Source: Skeletonema tropicum
Taxonomy: Eukaryota > Bacillariophyta > Thalassiosirophyceae > Thalassiosirales > Thalassiosiraceae
Length of the DNA: 64,000 nucleotides
NCBI GenBank assembly: GCA_037178625.1
Contig: CM074129.1
Span: 2,294,001 to 2,358,000, forward strand
Direction: 5' to 3'
This document shows positions 1-9,236 of the stretch, one piece after another (positions within the stretch are counted from its first letter, which is position 1; each line of letters starts with the position of its first letter). The notes under the pieces are model-generated. The model saw nothing but the letters and a program-made list of their open reading frames with translations. It was not told the DNA's origin and ran no database searches. A program made the translations under genes and the position numbers.

Positions 1-879
1 GTCAAAGCAGTGATGAGCTCGAAAGAAACCGATGCTCACACTAAAGCTTTACAGGAATGTGCGTCGGTGCTACTAGAAGCAAAGAAAAACTTGAAGAAGA
101 TGAGTAGTATCACCATTGCAGATGCCGTGGCATTGGCAGGTGCAGAGGCCGTCAATGCCGTTGGAGGACCAGTCTTACCCTGTCAATTAGGTCGAACAGA
201 CACTTCGCCTAAGGCACCAATTCCTTCGTCAATGCCACCCATCAATCTCTTCACTGGGGATGTTTCCTACGAAGTTGTATTGGACACCTTCCGTTCTTCT
301 GGATTGACTGAACGTGAAATGACAGCGCTCTTGGGATGCTTGCTTTCGATTGACTCCATCGAGAAGGCCACACCGGAAGGAGACTGGAAGCAATCCCAGA
401 AGCCCAAATTCCGTGAGGCTGGTAAGATGGGCCGCATGTCCGAATTCAAGCCACTCACTGATGAAGACATTGCCAATGAACTCGCGAAGGATGATGAGGA
501 GAGTTATACAATTGACGGAGATGACGACTGGTACATTGCTGATACCTTCGGTACCCAGGAGGATCGATTTGGTAAACGTGTCAACTCAGGCGAAAAGCCA
601 TCGTTATCAACAGCTCTGAAAAATCTTGCTAAAACATCATCCTCATCGACTCAGTATGCTTGGGTCAAGGATTTCCTCTTGTCTAAGGACCTCCCAACCG
701 CTCAGACTTGGGTGCAGAAATACGGAAGCAAGCCCTTGATATACGAAAAGGATCTGAAAGTTGCTTACAACAGTGTGACACAGTTGGGTGGAGAGTTTAC
801 TGGTGGAAAGTATGAAAGTTTATTGAAGAATAAGAAGAGGAAGACACTGAATGACGATGATTTGGACTTTTTGAGGTAA
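1..879 (+). CDS. Class I haem-peroxidase-like protein, 5' truncated by the window, proximal His missing
   Basis: The frame is open to the first base of the window, so this is the C-terminal part of a longer gene; the GTG at 10 is not a credible start. The segment ADAVALAGAEAV followed by GGPVLP and GRTD matches the conserved stretch of ascorbate-peroxidase/catalase-peroxidase-type enzymes. Further on, GLTEREMTALLG aligns with the family's proximal-haem helix, where ALSGAHT is usual, but here the sequence reads ALLGCLLS, so the histidine that ligates haem iron is absent. The C-terminal WVQKYGSKPLIYEKDL is typical of the family's last helices. Known relatives without haem ligands exist (the plant lumenal TL29/APX4 type), so a non-catalytic role is possible. 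The N-terminus, distal His and any transit peptide lie outside the window. Confidence 0.75.
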   Translation, partial: VKAVMSSKETDAHTKALQECASVLLEAKKNLKKMSSITIADAVALAGAEAVNAVGGPVLPCQLGRTDTSPKAPIPSSMPPINLFTGDVSYEVVLDTFRSSGLTEREMTALLGCLLSIDSIEKATPEGDWKQSQKPKFREAGKMGRMSEFKPLTDEDIANELAKDDEESYTIDGDDDWYIADTFGTQEDRFGKRVNSGEKPSLSTALKNLAKTSSSSTQYAWVKDFLLSKDLPTAQTWVQKYGSKPLIYEKDLKVAYNSVTQLGGEFTGGKYESLLKNKKRKTLNDDDLDFLR

Positions 880-1292
880 GCTCGACGTGATGTGAATTCA
901 CATTTCACATCTTGAGGTGGGGGAAAGTAAAATGTTGTGATAAAAATGAACTGTCAACTTAATTGGATATACGATCCGCCTACGCATTTTTAATTATTCC
1001 TTTTCACCATCGCACACTGGATCGAGGTGCCCCTTACTTGTTGTCCATGCAGGCACTCAAATAATGGTGATGTCTAATGCGACTATCTCTTGTGATCTGT
1101 TCTGCTTCTATTTTCATTTTTAGTTATGATGCCATTCAACAACCTACCATTTTACCTACCACAATACCTACCTTCTTGCCCTTTACCTACCCCCCGCACC
1201 CACACACCATGAACATTTTTTATTTACCAGGCCGACCACCTACCAACAAACAGTAGCAACTCAAGAGGAAACAATAACTATATAAGAACAGC
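880..1292. other. Intergenic, no gene seen
   Basis: 413 bases between two same-strand genes. Pyrimidine-rich runs with repeated CTACC words occur at 1135-1250. A TATA-like ACTATATAAG lies only about 14 bases before the next ATG, which is too close for a standard promoter if that ATG is right. Confidence 0.5.
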
Positions 1293-2333
1293 ATGCCTCT
1301 CTCCAATTCAGAAGCTCTCCGGCTTGCTCGGGAATGCATTCCTAAGATGATAGAGAATAAACACATTCCCGAGGATTTCGATGTTAACAATCTCTGCGAG
1401 AAAGATTTGAAAGTTCAAAATGTGTGCAGGCTTTGGGCAGGGATGGGATATATCTATGACGTCAACATAAAGGGTGACGTTCGTATCATTGTCAAGCATA
1501 TTGTGCCTCCCCCGAAACGTGCCAGATCATTTGGAGACGAACGGAAAGCAAGCTCTTACCTCGTAGAAGCCAATTTCTATAAACACGTTGCCCCATTCCT
1601 CATAGCAGAAAACAAACTTTCCATTCCGGTCCCGTACCACGTTGAAAATGACTCTGATAAATCAATCACAATATGCATGTCGCGGTTGGAAGGATCGCCG
1701 GGTTACTTGTCTGATGAAAAACAAATTCATGCAACCCTAACTTGGATGGCCACTTTTCATGCAGCTACTTGGGGCAAAGTTGATCAGCTAGTGGAAGAGA
1801 AAGGATTGCAGCCAGTCGGTTCATACTGGCATTTAGACACACGTCCAAGCGAACACGACTCCATGCCAAGAAGAGGTTGGGAGGGACGTCTTAAACGAGC
1901 AGCAAGAGCAATTGACGAAAGACTAAAGAGGGACCCGATGCAAACAGTCATACACGGTGACTTGAAAGATGCCAACATGCTTTTCTCTAACAGCAGCGTT
2001 GGTATTTACGATTTTCAGTATTGTGGTAGAGCTCCCCCAACGGTTGATCTGGCCTACTTCTTTTGTGTTGCGGTTGGTGATGCCGATGATGCATACTTGG
2101 AATTCTATCACGCTCAACTTTCTAGCTTGCTTGACAGTCCACCTACGTTGGGGCAGTTGAAAGAATCATTAGCTATTGCCTTTTGTGACTTTCAGCGGTT
2201 CATGTCTGGGTGGGGTAACTGGGGAAGCGATATTTCACATCATGTTATCAAGGTGTTGAATAGACTTGATAATGGGAAAATTCTACCATCAGAGGATGCG
2301 TACAGAGAAGCAATGCTGCATCACTTTGGATAG
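1293..2333 (+). CDS. CHK/APH-type small-molecule kinase (protein-kinase-like fold)
   Basis: Single-exon protein of 346 residues. The C-terminal half carries the Brenner motif of aminoglycoside-phosphotransferase-fold kinases, HGDLKDANMLF (catalytic Asp and metal-binding Asn), followed by IYDFQYCGRAPPTVDLAYF, equivalent to the DFG-like metal site and the trailing D-L-A-Y/F motif typical of the CHK/ecdysteroid-kinase-like family. The family phosphorylates small hydroxylated molecules such as choline or steroids; the substrate here cannot be read from sequence. No signal peptide or membrane segment is evident, so a soluble cytosolic enzyme is likely. The length is close to the usual 350-420 residues. 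The start is the first ATG of the frame. Confidence 0.8.
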   Translation: MPLSNSEALRLARECIPKMIENKHIPEDFDVNNLCEKDLKVQNVCRLWAGMGYIYDVNIKGDVRIIVKHIVPPPKRARSFGDERKASSYLVEANFYKHVAPFLIAENKLSIPVPYHVENDSDKSITICMSRLEGSPGYLSDEKQIHATLTWMATFHAATWGKVDQLVEEKGLQPVGSYWHLDTRPSEHDSMPRRGWEGRLKRAARAIDERLKRDPMQTVIHGDLKDANMLFSNSSVGIYDFQYCGRAPPTVDLAYFFCVAVGDADDAYLEFYHAQLSSLLDSPPTLGQLKESLAIAFCDFQRFMSGWGNWGSDISHHVIKVLNRLDNGKILPSEDAYREAMLHHFG

Positions 2334-2394
2334 TAAATAACTTACTTTTACTCCGTACCTATATGAATTCTTTGTTTTGTTCCTACTTCTATTA

Positions 2395-5240
2395 TTATTC
2401 CTGCTTTGTGTGGCTAAACCAATCTGGTGGATAGTGCTTGACACGGCTAAACACCGCATCTCGTCTTTCTTTGCTAACATCATAAATCAGATTATGTTCA
2501 TCATACTGGCGATGAGCGTTTTCCTCTTTGTGGTTAGGGTCCTTCCATTTTATAAGCCTGACGTCAATATCGTCGATGTTGCAGGCAAGAAATGGAAAGT
2601 GGAAGCCATCAACTTCGAGGCTTGGGATGTATCCGAAGCTTTCGATGCCTACTCCACTACTAAAGTCTTTTCGTTGATCGGTACCTTGTGGCTCGTAGAC
2701 GCCTTTCACTAGCGAAAGAGTAAAAGTGATGAGAGGACGTAATAATGCGTAAACTCCATAGATTGCCACAACGGTCACACAAATGATACCAAATATTCGT
2801 GTCAGATTTTCTTGACTTGGCGTCATCCATTGCAGGGGGTATTTCTGCTTCGTCATTTGATGGCGGAAAACCGATTTGTTTCTGTTCACAAAAGTAATAG
2901 CCTTCACTAGCTGTTTCGACATCCACCTTCGACTATTCCGTTCAAAAATGTTACATTTGTGAAAGTTGTGGCACTGGTTAGATTGCATTTACGATCTTCG
3001 CCGCAAGCGCACAGATTAGTAAATGGACTGCGAGCATATGCATAACCAGCGCCGATAACTCCAATTACTATAGCTGCTGTACTGAAATACCTGCGAGAAA
3101 ACCTAGGCGTGTCAGCCCCCACAGTCGGAGCCCTCTTCCAAGAGCGCAACAGCAAAAACTTATCCATCCAGTACTGGAGGAAAAGCGTCGCTGCTCCAAG
3201 GAAGTATATGAAAGGATAGAATGGGGAGTAGAAGATGCACAGCAAGAGCACTTTTGTCAGGTCTGTGAATCGCTCCGAAAGATTATACCACCCTCCTCTG
3301 AATCGAGATAGCATTTGTTCTTCAGTTTTTGCACGCGGGGCAAAGTAATGCCTATCCAAGAATGTAACAACGTCGAAGTACCGAAGCATAGGAGCAACTA
3401 TCATCTCTGACAACATGGTTGCGTTGATTGTGCTAATGAGATCTATACTATTCTCGCCTAGAGTGACAACGAGAGGCGTGATTAGCCAGGTGACTATCAC
3501 CGCGTTCATCCATCGGAACATCGTAATTTTAATATAGAGAGACGCTTGCATGAGACCTTCCCTACGATGCTTCTCGTATGAAACTAGAATTCGCATGATC
3601 ATTGGTATCAAACTGTTTGTGGCTGACAGAATAATGGAGAAAAGTTTGGTGCTAACCCTAGTTCTTGTCAGAGTTAGGACGTACGCAGACAGCGCAACAA
3701 GACCGCATGTCACCCCAAAAGTGCACAATTGGCGTAAACAGATCTCTAAAAATGAGTACTTCAAATCATTCCATCGAATAGCATCCGGATCTGCTGCTTC
3801 ACAACAATTCAACACGGTATCCCGAAAGATTGCCGAAGGATCAGCATTTATAGCATTGTTTGTCAATATCTCAAGCTGAGAGAAATTCAGAGCAGTCAAT
3901 GCTGTCCTTTGACCTTGCTCTGTCTCAAACGTGACGAAGACTGCCGACGCGTCGTATTCTTCTTGTTCAAGCTCCTTGATTTTGGCATTTGCAGCTTTGA
4001 CACGCTCCCAAATCACATCTTCAGTCACAACAAACCCCAAAATACGAAGTAAAGGAGTGATTGTTATGCAAACTAATTTTCCAAGGCAAGATCTCTCCAT
4101 CTCTTCTGCTATCCTTCGATTGTGCTCATTGAGTACGATTTTACCTAACGCTTCTTCGTCAGAAAAATTGATGCCCTTGGCCTTGGGTAACATCCCACGA
4201 AGAATTTTCATATCACGTCGTTTTGCAACAATAGTGTTTACAAGCTCGTCGTTTCCTAGTGCAACAGTCACCAGAGTTACTTGCTTGTCTGAAAAGGTAT
4301 CAAAGAAACGCTTCCACTCCTCTGGATCCTTCGCAGTTTTTGGCGGATTCGTCACAACTAGAGAGTAATCGGGAGCAGAAGTGTTGTCCTCATCCCAGCG
4401 GATCTCAAGTTTTGATAGATATATGTTGTACATTGTAATGGAGACAATCAGCAGCAAGAGAACACCAAGATTCCACATCCCTTGATCGTACTGGGCTGGT
4501 AAACAAGTTGTTCTATTGATCAGGGTAACAATATCTTCTCCATCTTTTGCTGTTCCATAGTAGCTCTTTGTGAATACATTATCCCATTTATCTTTTTTAC
4601 AATCCTCACATTTGACCCACTCTCGCGATGTACAGATGGTTGAAAATTGCAAAACTCTCATGAGAGAGAAACCCTCGTGACGGCTAGAGCTTGGATCATA
4701 TTCTTCACTAGCGTAGTAGAGAATGTTCGGGATACTGAGTATGCCAGCCAATAAAAATATCACCACAAAGGAACTCAAGGTTGAGAAGTACATTCCCATA
4801 CCAATCCCCCAATCACTGAGCGAGTCCTGTGGTGTGCGGAAAGCCGAGTACAACTTTGTTCCATTTGTTTCCCCAGGTGGTGCTCTCACATCATGCCCTC
4901 CTGACTTGGTTGCAAATCTTCGGGGGAGTGTAAAGTGCTCAAAGTAAGCCCACCCCTTTGCCAAACTGATATCAGGATTATCTCTATTGGGATTGTACCA
5001 CTTGTATTTTGAGAAATAATTATCCACCAAGTACCGCGACCAAGTCTGTTTACCGAGGACACCTCCAATCAAGCCGGTTCGTTCTGCTTCAGCTAGTTGG
5101 TCTAGAACTAAATCGACTTCATCGTCATTGAGCTCTTCGTTGTTGAATAATTCTTTCCGCTGCTGGGCCGGCGTAGGCCGAGAAGGAAGTGAAAGTTTGA
5201 AGCTAGTGGCCATCTTTATTGGTTTTGGTCGAAGCTGCAC
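2395..5240 (-). CDS. OSCA/TMEM63 (DUF221)-like ion channel; 3' part in other frames
   Basis: The main frame, 5240 to 2907, encodes 777 residues with about ten hydrophobic helices. These include one near residue 155, one near 270, and a cluster from about 490 to 720. A cytosolic loop contains SAVFVTFETEQGQRTAL, resembling the VTF motif of DUF221/OSCA channels. The main frame stops in GGCRNS at 2907, yet a further clearly coding segment follows in another frame down to 2395: WMTPSQENLTRIFG, a last membrane helix, then a soluble tail containing EPQGTDQRKDF and HNLIYDV. Joining them needs either an intron (for example starting GTAACA near 2950 and ending GAAGCAG near 2841) or one to two +1 frame steps between 2850 and 2930. 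MATSFKLSL ten codons in may be the true start. Expected role: mechano- or osmosensitive cation channel. Confidence 0.7.
3432..3511 (+). repeat. 80-bp segment shared with 5645-5724 (antisense inside the channel gene)
   Basis: About 73 of 80 bases match 5645-5724 in the same orientation. Here the segment is the antisense of channel coding sequence (helix around VTWLITPLVVTLG). At 5645 it is sense coding sequence for the start of the next gene. Weaker similarity extends upstream (3409-3420 with 5622-5633). Confidence 0.9.
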
Positions 5241-5584
5241 CGCCGTATTCGGGCGTTATCGTAACTTTGTAGGAGTTGGGGAGTTGGATGAGAGGGAGTT
5301 GATGAGGAGTTGATGGCATGGGTCAACTACTTGCTACGATAGGAGTACTTCTTCACTTCAGCCACGGCCCGCATCTTTGCTCGCTATGGTGGACTGTGGA
5401 TCGCGCGCGCGGAGGTCTGCGGAGGTCGTAACAGTGTGCGTGGTGGTCGGTCGGCCGGCGCGAGGTCGGCGGCAAAAATGTAGTGAGATGATTGAGCCCG
5501 CCCATCTATCACCTCCCGCCGTCGCACCTTTACCAAACCTGGTAGCGGTAGACAGAGATACCATGCTTAGCTATGCTTAGGCTT

Positions 5585-5638
5585 AGGGTGGGAAACAATC
5601 ACGATGAGGAAATTGGTGGTCGACAGCATCGTTTTAAG
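5585..5638 (+). repeat. Leader-plus-start segment shared with 7702-7757
   Basis: The 22 bases from AGGGTGGG through the ATG (5585-5606) are identical to 7702-7723, which also end at the ATG of a gene. About 34 following bases match at most positions. Weaker similarity also precedes it (5548-5562 with 7688-7702), interrupted here by some 24 extra bases rich in ATGCTTAG words. Confidence 0.85.
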
Positions 5639-7094
5639 AATTTTGCTGATGAGATCCATACTATTCTCGCCTAGAGTAACAAGGAGAGGCGTGATTAGCC
5701 TGTTGACTATTACCGCGTTCATCCTGAACGCCTCAAAATATTCACACCTTGCTCCTCACCTTGATCCCCAGCATAATAATGTCAACAGTCCTCCTGAAAT
5801 GCAATTGTTTATTCCCGAACGTCCAGATCCAACACCCACGACCAAACTCATTAATGGCATTGGTACAACAAACAGAACTCTGGATACTGTGCTGTCACGG
5901 TGCAAGCCCACCTCACAGGTACGGTTGGATATTATCACAGCAGGGCAAAAAGGAGACAGCGGCAGCACCAAATGGATACTGCAAGCTTTAGACGAGTATG
6001 GGTTCATGAAGAGGGTGGGAGGGGATGAATTTTACATCAGCTTGCACCATGAGAGTTACCACTACAATGATAGCAATCCACAAAATGAGCAAGATCATCC
6101 CATGGCAGTAGCCGAAGTGGCTGATTTGGGAGATGGTCGCTACGAACTTGATTTTGTGCAATCTCCCATGGCTTTCTATTCGAATAATCAAGGTCTGGCT
6201 TCAGCGTTACAAACTGGTGCTCAGATTTCACTCACAGTTCACTTCGTCTACACTTGTGGGGTTGCCCGCCTTGCGCCTCCCTCCAAGGAAGGATGGGAAA
6301 CTGGCGGATTCATTCAAACAGAGTACACTGTTAATATGGATGAACAAGTACCAATACCTCCGATTCGGCCATTTATTCCTCCATCAGCAGAGAGTACAGG
6401 CCTTGATCTTGAATCCTTCGGTCACGTAGTATTTATTGGAGATTCTCTCATGATCCAATTCGCTGGGTGCAAAGGAGTTCCCTTTCATTCCAGCACCACA
6501 ATAATGCCCAATGTTCATAGACCTCTTAATACACAAACTGTGGAGCGGTTTTTCAAGTTCGCGGAAAGGGGCATTGAAGAAGCACTTCTTCTGCTGTTGG
6601 ATCAGCATCCTAAAATTGGTTTTCGGAATCTTGCAGTGGTCATTGGCAGCAGCACATTTGACCTTCTAGCTGATGATGTTGGCCAAGGTGAAACATTTTT
6701 CGATCATTGCGCTGCAATGCGAACGTGGATCGAGAAGATAAGGTCGAAGTTTCCATTTGTGACACTGATTTGGAAGTCTGGCACGGCATTACACACTCAT
6801 ATTGTAGTGAACAAACAAACAAGGAATTTCGGACCTCCTCAGAAGGCAATGAAACGGATCAAATACATGTCATCTACGCGAAGTAGAGAGCTGTATGAAA
6901 AACAAAAAGAGATTTGCAGGGAATTGCATGTACCCTTCTTGGATATATACGACACTTACTATCTCTCAGGAGATTTTCACTTTCCAACAGATGGAAGGCA
7001 TTATCGATGTGAATTGAACCAACAAGTTTTTAATAGGTTCTATAGCAAGCCGCAGAATCCTCGTCAGCTTGATTATAGGTTTGTAGGTTATTAG
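5604..7094 (+). CDS. NXPE-like type II membrane protein: filamin-like domain plus SGNH/PC-esterase domain
   Basis: 496 residues in one exon. A hydrophobic stretch at about residues 28-42 after basic residues looks like a signal anchor. Residues about 105-220 include DLGDGRYELDF and resemble the immunoglobulin/filamin-like domain of NXPE proteins. Residues about 270-475 form an SGNH-type esterase: GDS at 279-281 supplies the nucleophile block and DGRHY (Asp463, His466) the catalytic Asp/His pair, as in PC-esterase/TBL-type O-acyl-esterases and transferases. Expected site: Golgi or cell surface, acting on acylated glycans; the substrate is unknown. The first ~12 codons derive from the same sequence as the leader of the gene at 7721, and codons ~14-40 match antisense sequence of the neighbouring channel gene, so the anchor looks newly assembled. 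An internal ATG (5649) is an alternative start. Confidence 0.75.
   Translation: MRKLVVDSIVLRILLMRSILFSPRVTRRGVISLLTITAFILNASKYSHLAPHLDPQHNNVNSPPEMQLFIPERPDPTPTTKLINGIGTTNRTLDTVLSRCKPTSQVRLDIITAGQKGDSGSTKWILQALDEYGFMKRVGGDEFYISLHHESYHYNDSNPQNEQDHPMAVAEVADLGDGRYELDFVQSPMAFYSNNQGLASALQTGAQISLTVHFVYTCGVARLAPPSKEGWETGGFIQTEYTVNMDEQVPIPPIRPFIPPSAESTGLDLESFGHVVFIGDSLMIQFAGCKGVPFHSSTTIMPNVHRPLNTQTVERFFKFAERGIEEALLLLLDQHPKIGFRNLAVVIGSSTFDLLADDVGQGETFFDHCAAMRTWIEKIRSKFPFVTLIWKSGTALHTHIVVNKQTRNFGPPQKAMKRIKYMSSTRSRELYEKQKEICRELHVPFLDIYDTYYLSGDFHFPTDGRHYRCELNQQVFNRFYSKPQNPRQLDYRFVGY
5645..5724 (+). repeat. Partner copy of 3432-3511, coding for the signal anchor of the NXPE-like protein
   Basis: See 3432-3511. 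In this position it encodes residues ~14-40, including the hydrophobic stretch GVISLLTITAFIL. Confidence 0.9.
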
Positions 7095-7257
7095 ACAAGT
7101 AGAGTTGGGTGGGTGGGTGTTGGGTTTCTTGATGATTGATGATTTGATGGAGCCCGCCAAATAAAATCCTAGATATCTCATTTATCTCACAGCCAGTAAC
7201 GCAGTACCATACACTACTGTACCAACATCACTCAAATCTCTCATATATACTTGCAAC

Positions 7258-7636
7258 CAGGGCTATACCCACTCCGTACCCACCGAAAAAATACCTGGGT
7301 ATCAGGTATTTTTTGGGTATTGGGTGTAACTATTGCGTACGTACCTGCTCGATTTCTGTATGGGTACTTACCTGATACGTACTTACCTAAGGGTAACTAC
7401 CTTCTGGGTACTTCTAATCAGGTACAAAAGAGCTCGAAATACCCGTAAAATTGCGAAATTTGCCCCTGAAATGACCAAAATTCTTCAGAAAAGTACCCAT
7501 TCAAGGACCTAACTCGCACACGGGGACACCTAGGTAATGGGTACGTAACTAAGTAATACGTACCCAGTCGAAAATAGGATGGGTATTACCCAATACGCAG
7601 GTACCTACGTTTTTTCGGACTAGGTATACAGCCCTG
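7258..7636. mobile_element. hAT-like MITE with 8-bp target duplication
   Basis: Starts CAGGGCTATACC and ends with the inverted form of CAGGGCTGTATACC. It is flanked on both sides by CTTGCAAC (7250-7257 and 7637-7644), an 8-bp target-site duplication. The 379-bp interior is built from GGGTA and TACGTA-rich subterminal repeats and has no coding capacity. Eight-base duplications and CAGGG termini are the signature of the hAT superfamily. Confidence 0.9.
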
Positions 7637-7701
7637 CTTGCAACCTGCCGGCCACCTGCAACCGCACGTCTCACCAACCTAACTTGGTGGTAGATAGAGA
7701 T

Positions 7702-7757
7702 AGGGTGGGAAACAATCACGATGGACGAAATAGGTGTTCGACATCATCGTTTCAAGA
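7702..7757 (+). repeat. Partner copy of 5585-5638 at the start of the next gene
   Basis: It is identical over the 22 bases ending in the ATG and then diverges gradually. Its downstream gene encodes a plastid-type signal peptide, whereas the upstream copy leads an unrelated esterase. Confidence 0.85.
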
Positions 7758-8890
7758 CGCAGCTACAGAAAACGCTGCTTTTCTTGCTGAGCTGCTCCAC
7801 GATCTCTCTTGCTTTCAATTCGTCACCTGTTCATCACGGCATTCCATCGAGACACAGAATGCGATGCAGCCAACCTCACCAACAGCAATTCGAGCATCTA
7901 CATCATGGCTCTCGATTATTTATGACACCAATCAATTCTCAACCATTACTGGATTGGTCGCCTGATCAGATTCTTGCCGCATGGACATTTGCATTTTCTT
8001 TATCACACATCGGCATGAGTGCTACACGCTCCAACATAATACGATCATTAGGAGAGACTGTCAACTCTCTCAATTTGGTCGGAAATGAAGAATGGACATT
8101 ACCGTCATGGTGGCCAGGTGATAATACTGGTGGGAACAAAATCTTTCCAGACGAGTTGACAGCTGGACGGCAGGTGTACAGGGGCTTGTATACGGCAGTT
8201 TCATTTCTCACTTTGGGTAATGCATTTGCTGCCTATTTGCATTCTTCTTCGGTCGCACTTGATGTTTCGAGCACACAATCTACACTTTTATATGATGCAT
8301 GTTTAATATCAGCTGCGTTAAGTTTTGGTGCGGCAATTGCAAGTCTTGTGAATGCTTCTCCATTGGGCTTGATGCCAAGTTTTGAGGCAGATGATGGAAA
8401 TGCGATTTCGGGTTCAGTTGCAGGCATACGTCGAGACGATACCCTCAAATTTACAACAAGAGGTTTAACTCGTATAACTCGCCATCCATTAATTTTGCCA
8501 GTTGTTCCGTGGGGAATTGCTACTGCCATACTGGCCGGAGGTCGCCCTTGCGATGCGATTTTGTTTGGTGGTTTATCAATTTATGCCATTGCTGGATGTT
8601 ACGCTCAAGACCTTCGTGTAATTCGTGAAGAAGGATCTGTTGGGACAGTATTCCAGTCAGAATCAAGAGATTCAAAAGAAGGAGTCAGCGAGGAAGAGCA
8701 GGAGAGGACTCGTCTAAGATCATTCTTTGAGCAAACATCATTTATTCCATTCAAAGCCGTTTTTGATGGTAGGCAAAGCTTATATGATATAATTAGAGAG
8801 GCCCCATGGCTGCAATTCTTTGTGGGAACAATAGGTGGTATTTATATAGAAGAGAAGCTGTTACAACTGTTAGGAGAATGGTCTGGATAA
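7721..8890 (+). CDS. NnrU-domain, Z-ISO-like plastid membrane protein
   Basis: 389 residues. The N-terminus has a hydrophobic signal stretch (TLLFLLSCSTISLAF) ending in an A-F motif, the hallmark of bipartite plastid targeting in diatoms. HIGMSATR near residue 95 and TRGLTRITRHPLILPV near residue 255 match the pattern of NnrU proteins and of 15-cis-zeta-carotene isomerase (Z-ISO), where the conserved His residues bind haem. At least five hydrophobic segments follow. If it is Z-ISO, it acts between phytoene desaturase and zeta-carotene desaturase in carotenoid synthesis. A divergent NnrU relative is also possible, since a charged insertion of about 35 residues (EEGSVG to EEEQERTR) precedes the C-terminus. 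Confidence 0.65.
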   Translation: MDEIGVRHHRFKTQLQKTLLFLLSCSTISLAFNSSPVHHGIPSRHRMRCSQPHQQQFEHLHHGSRLFMTPINSQPLLDWSPDQILAAWTFAFSLSHIGMSATRSNIIRSLGETVNSLNLVGNEEWTLPSWWPGDNTGGNKIFPDELTAGRQVYRGLYTAVSFLTLGNAFAAYLHSSSVALDVSSTQSTLLYDACLISAALSFGAAIASLVNASPLGLMPSFEADDGNAISGSVAGIRRDDTLKFTTRGLTRITRHPLILPVVPWGIATAILAGGRPCDAILFGGLSIYAIAGCYAQDLRVIREEGSVGTVFQSESRDSKEGVSEEEQERTRLRSFFEQTSFIPFKAVFDGRQSLYDIIREAPWLQFFVGTIGGIYIEEKLLQLLGEWSG

Positions 8891-8992
8891 GATATCCTAA
8901 ACATAACGCCTCACTCATCTACCTACCATTGAACCTACCGAATCACCTACTTGGAGACCGCGCCAGCTCCAAAATTCCTGCACATGCAGCGT

Positions 8993-9128
8993 AGGCTTTT
9001 GGATATTGGGGGCGTGGGGGGAGACCCCTCTGATCTGGTGGCAAAATCGTCTAAATATTTCTCGCGGGGGTGAAAATAGGGGGGAATTGACCCCATGTAG
9101 TGTAGGCTAGCCCCCTATCCAAAAGCCT
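8993..9128. mobile_element. Short fold-back element
   Basis: AGGCTTTTGGATA at the left end and its inverse (TATCCAAAAGCCT) at the right end, extended inward by runs of G and C that also pair. It is 136 bp, has no coding capacity and shows no convincing target duplication. It lies between two genes and could also fold in RNA. Confidence 0.6.
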
Positions 9129-9236
9129 GAAATGTGGATAAGATCAGTACCACCATGAAGAAGTTGTATTCTGTGTTCTCGTGCAGTTTCAGAGCAACAC
9201 AGACTGCAGAAATAATCCTCTTGCTCAATCATAACG

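Noticed and set aside
1279..1288. TATA-like box before the CHK-type kinase
   Set aside because: Only about 14 bases from the ATG; too close to be a standard promoter.
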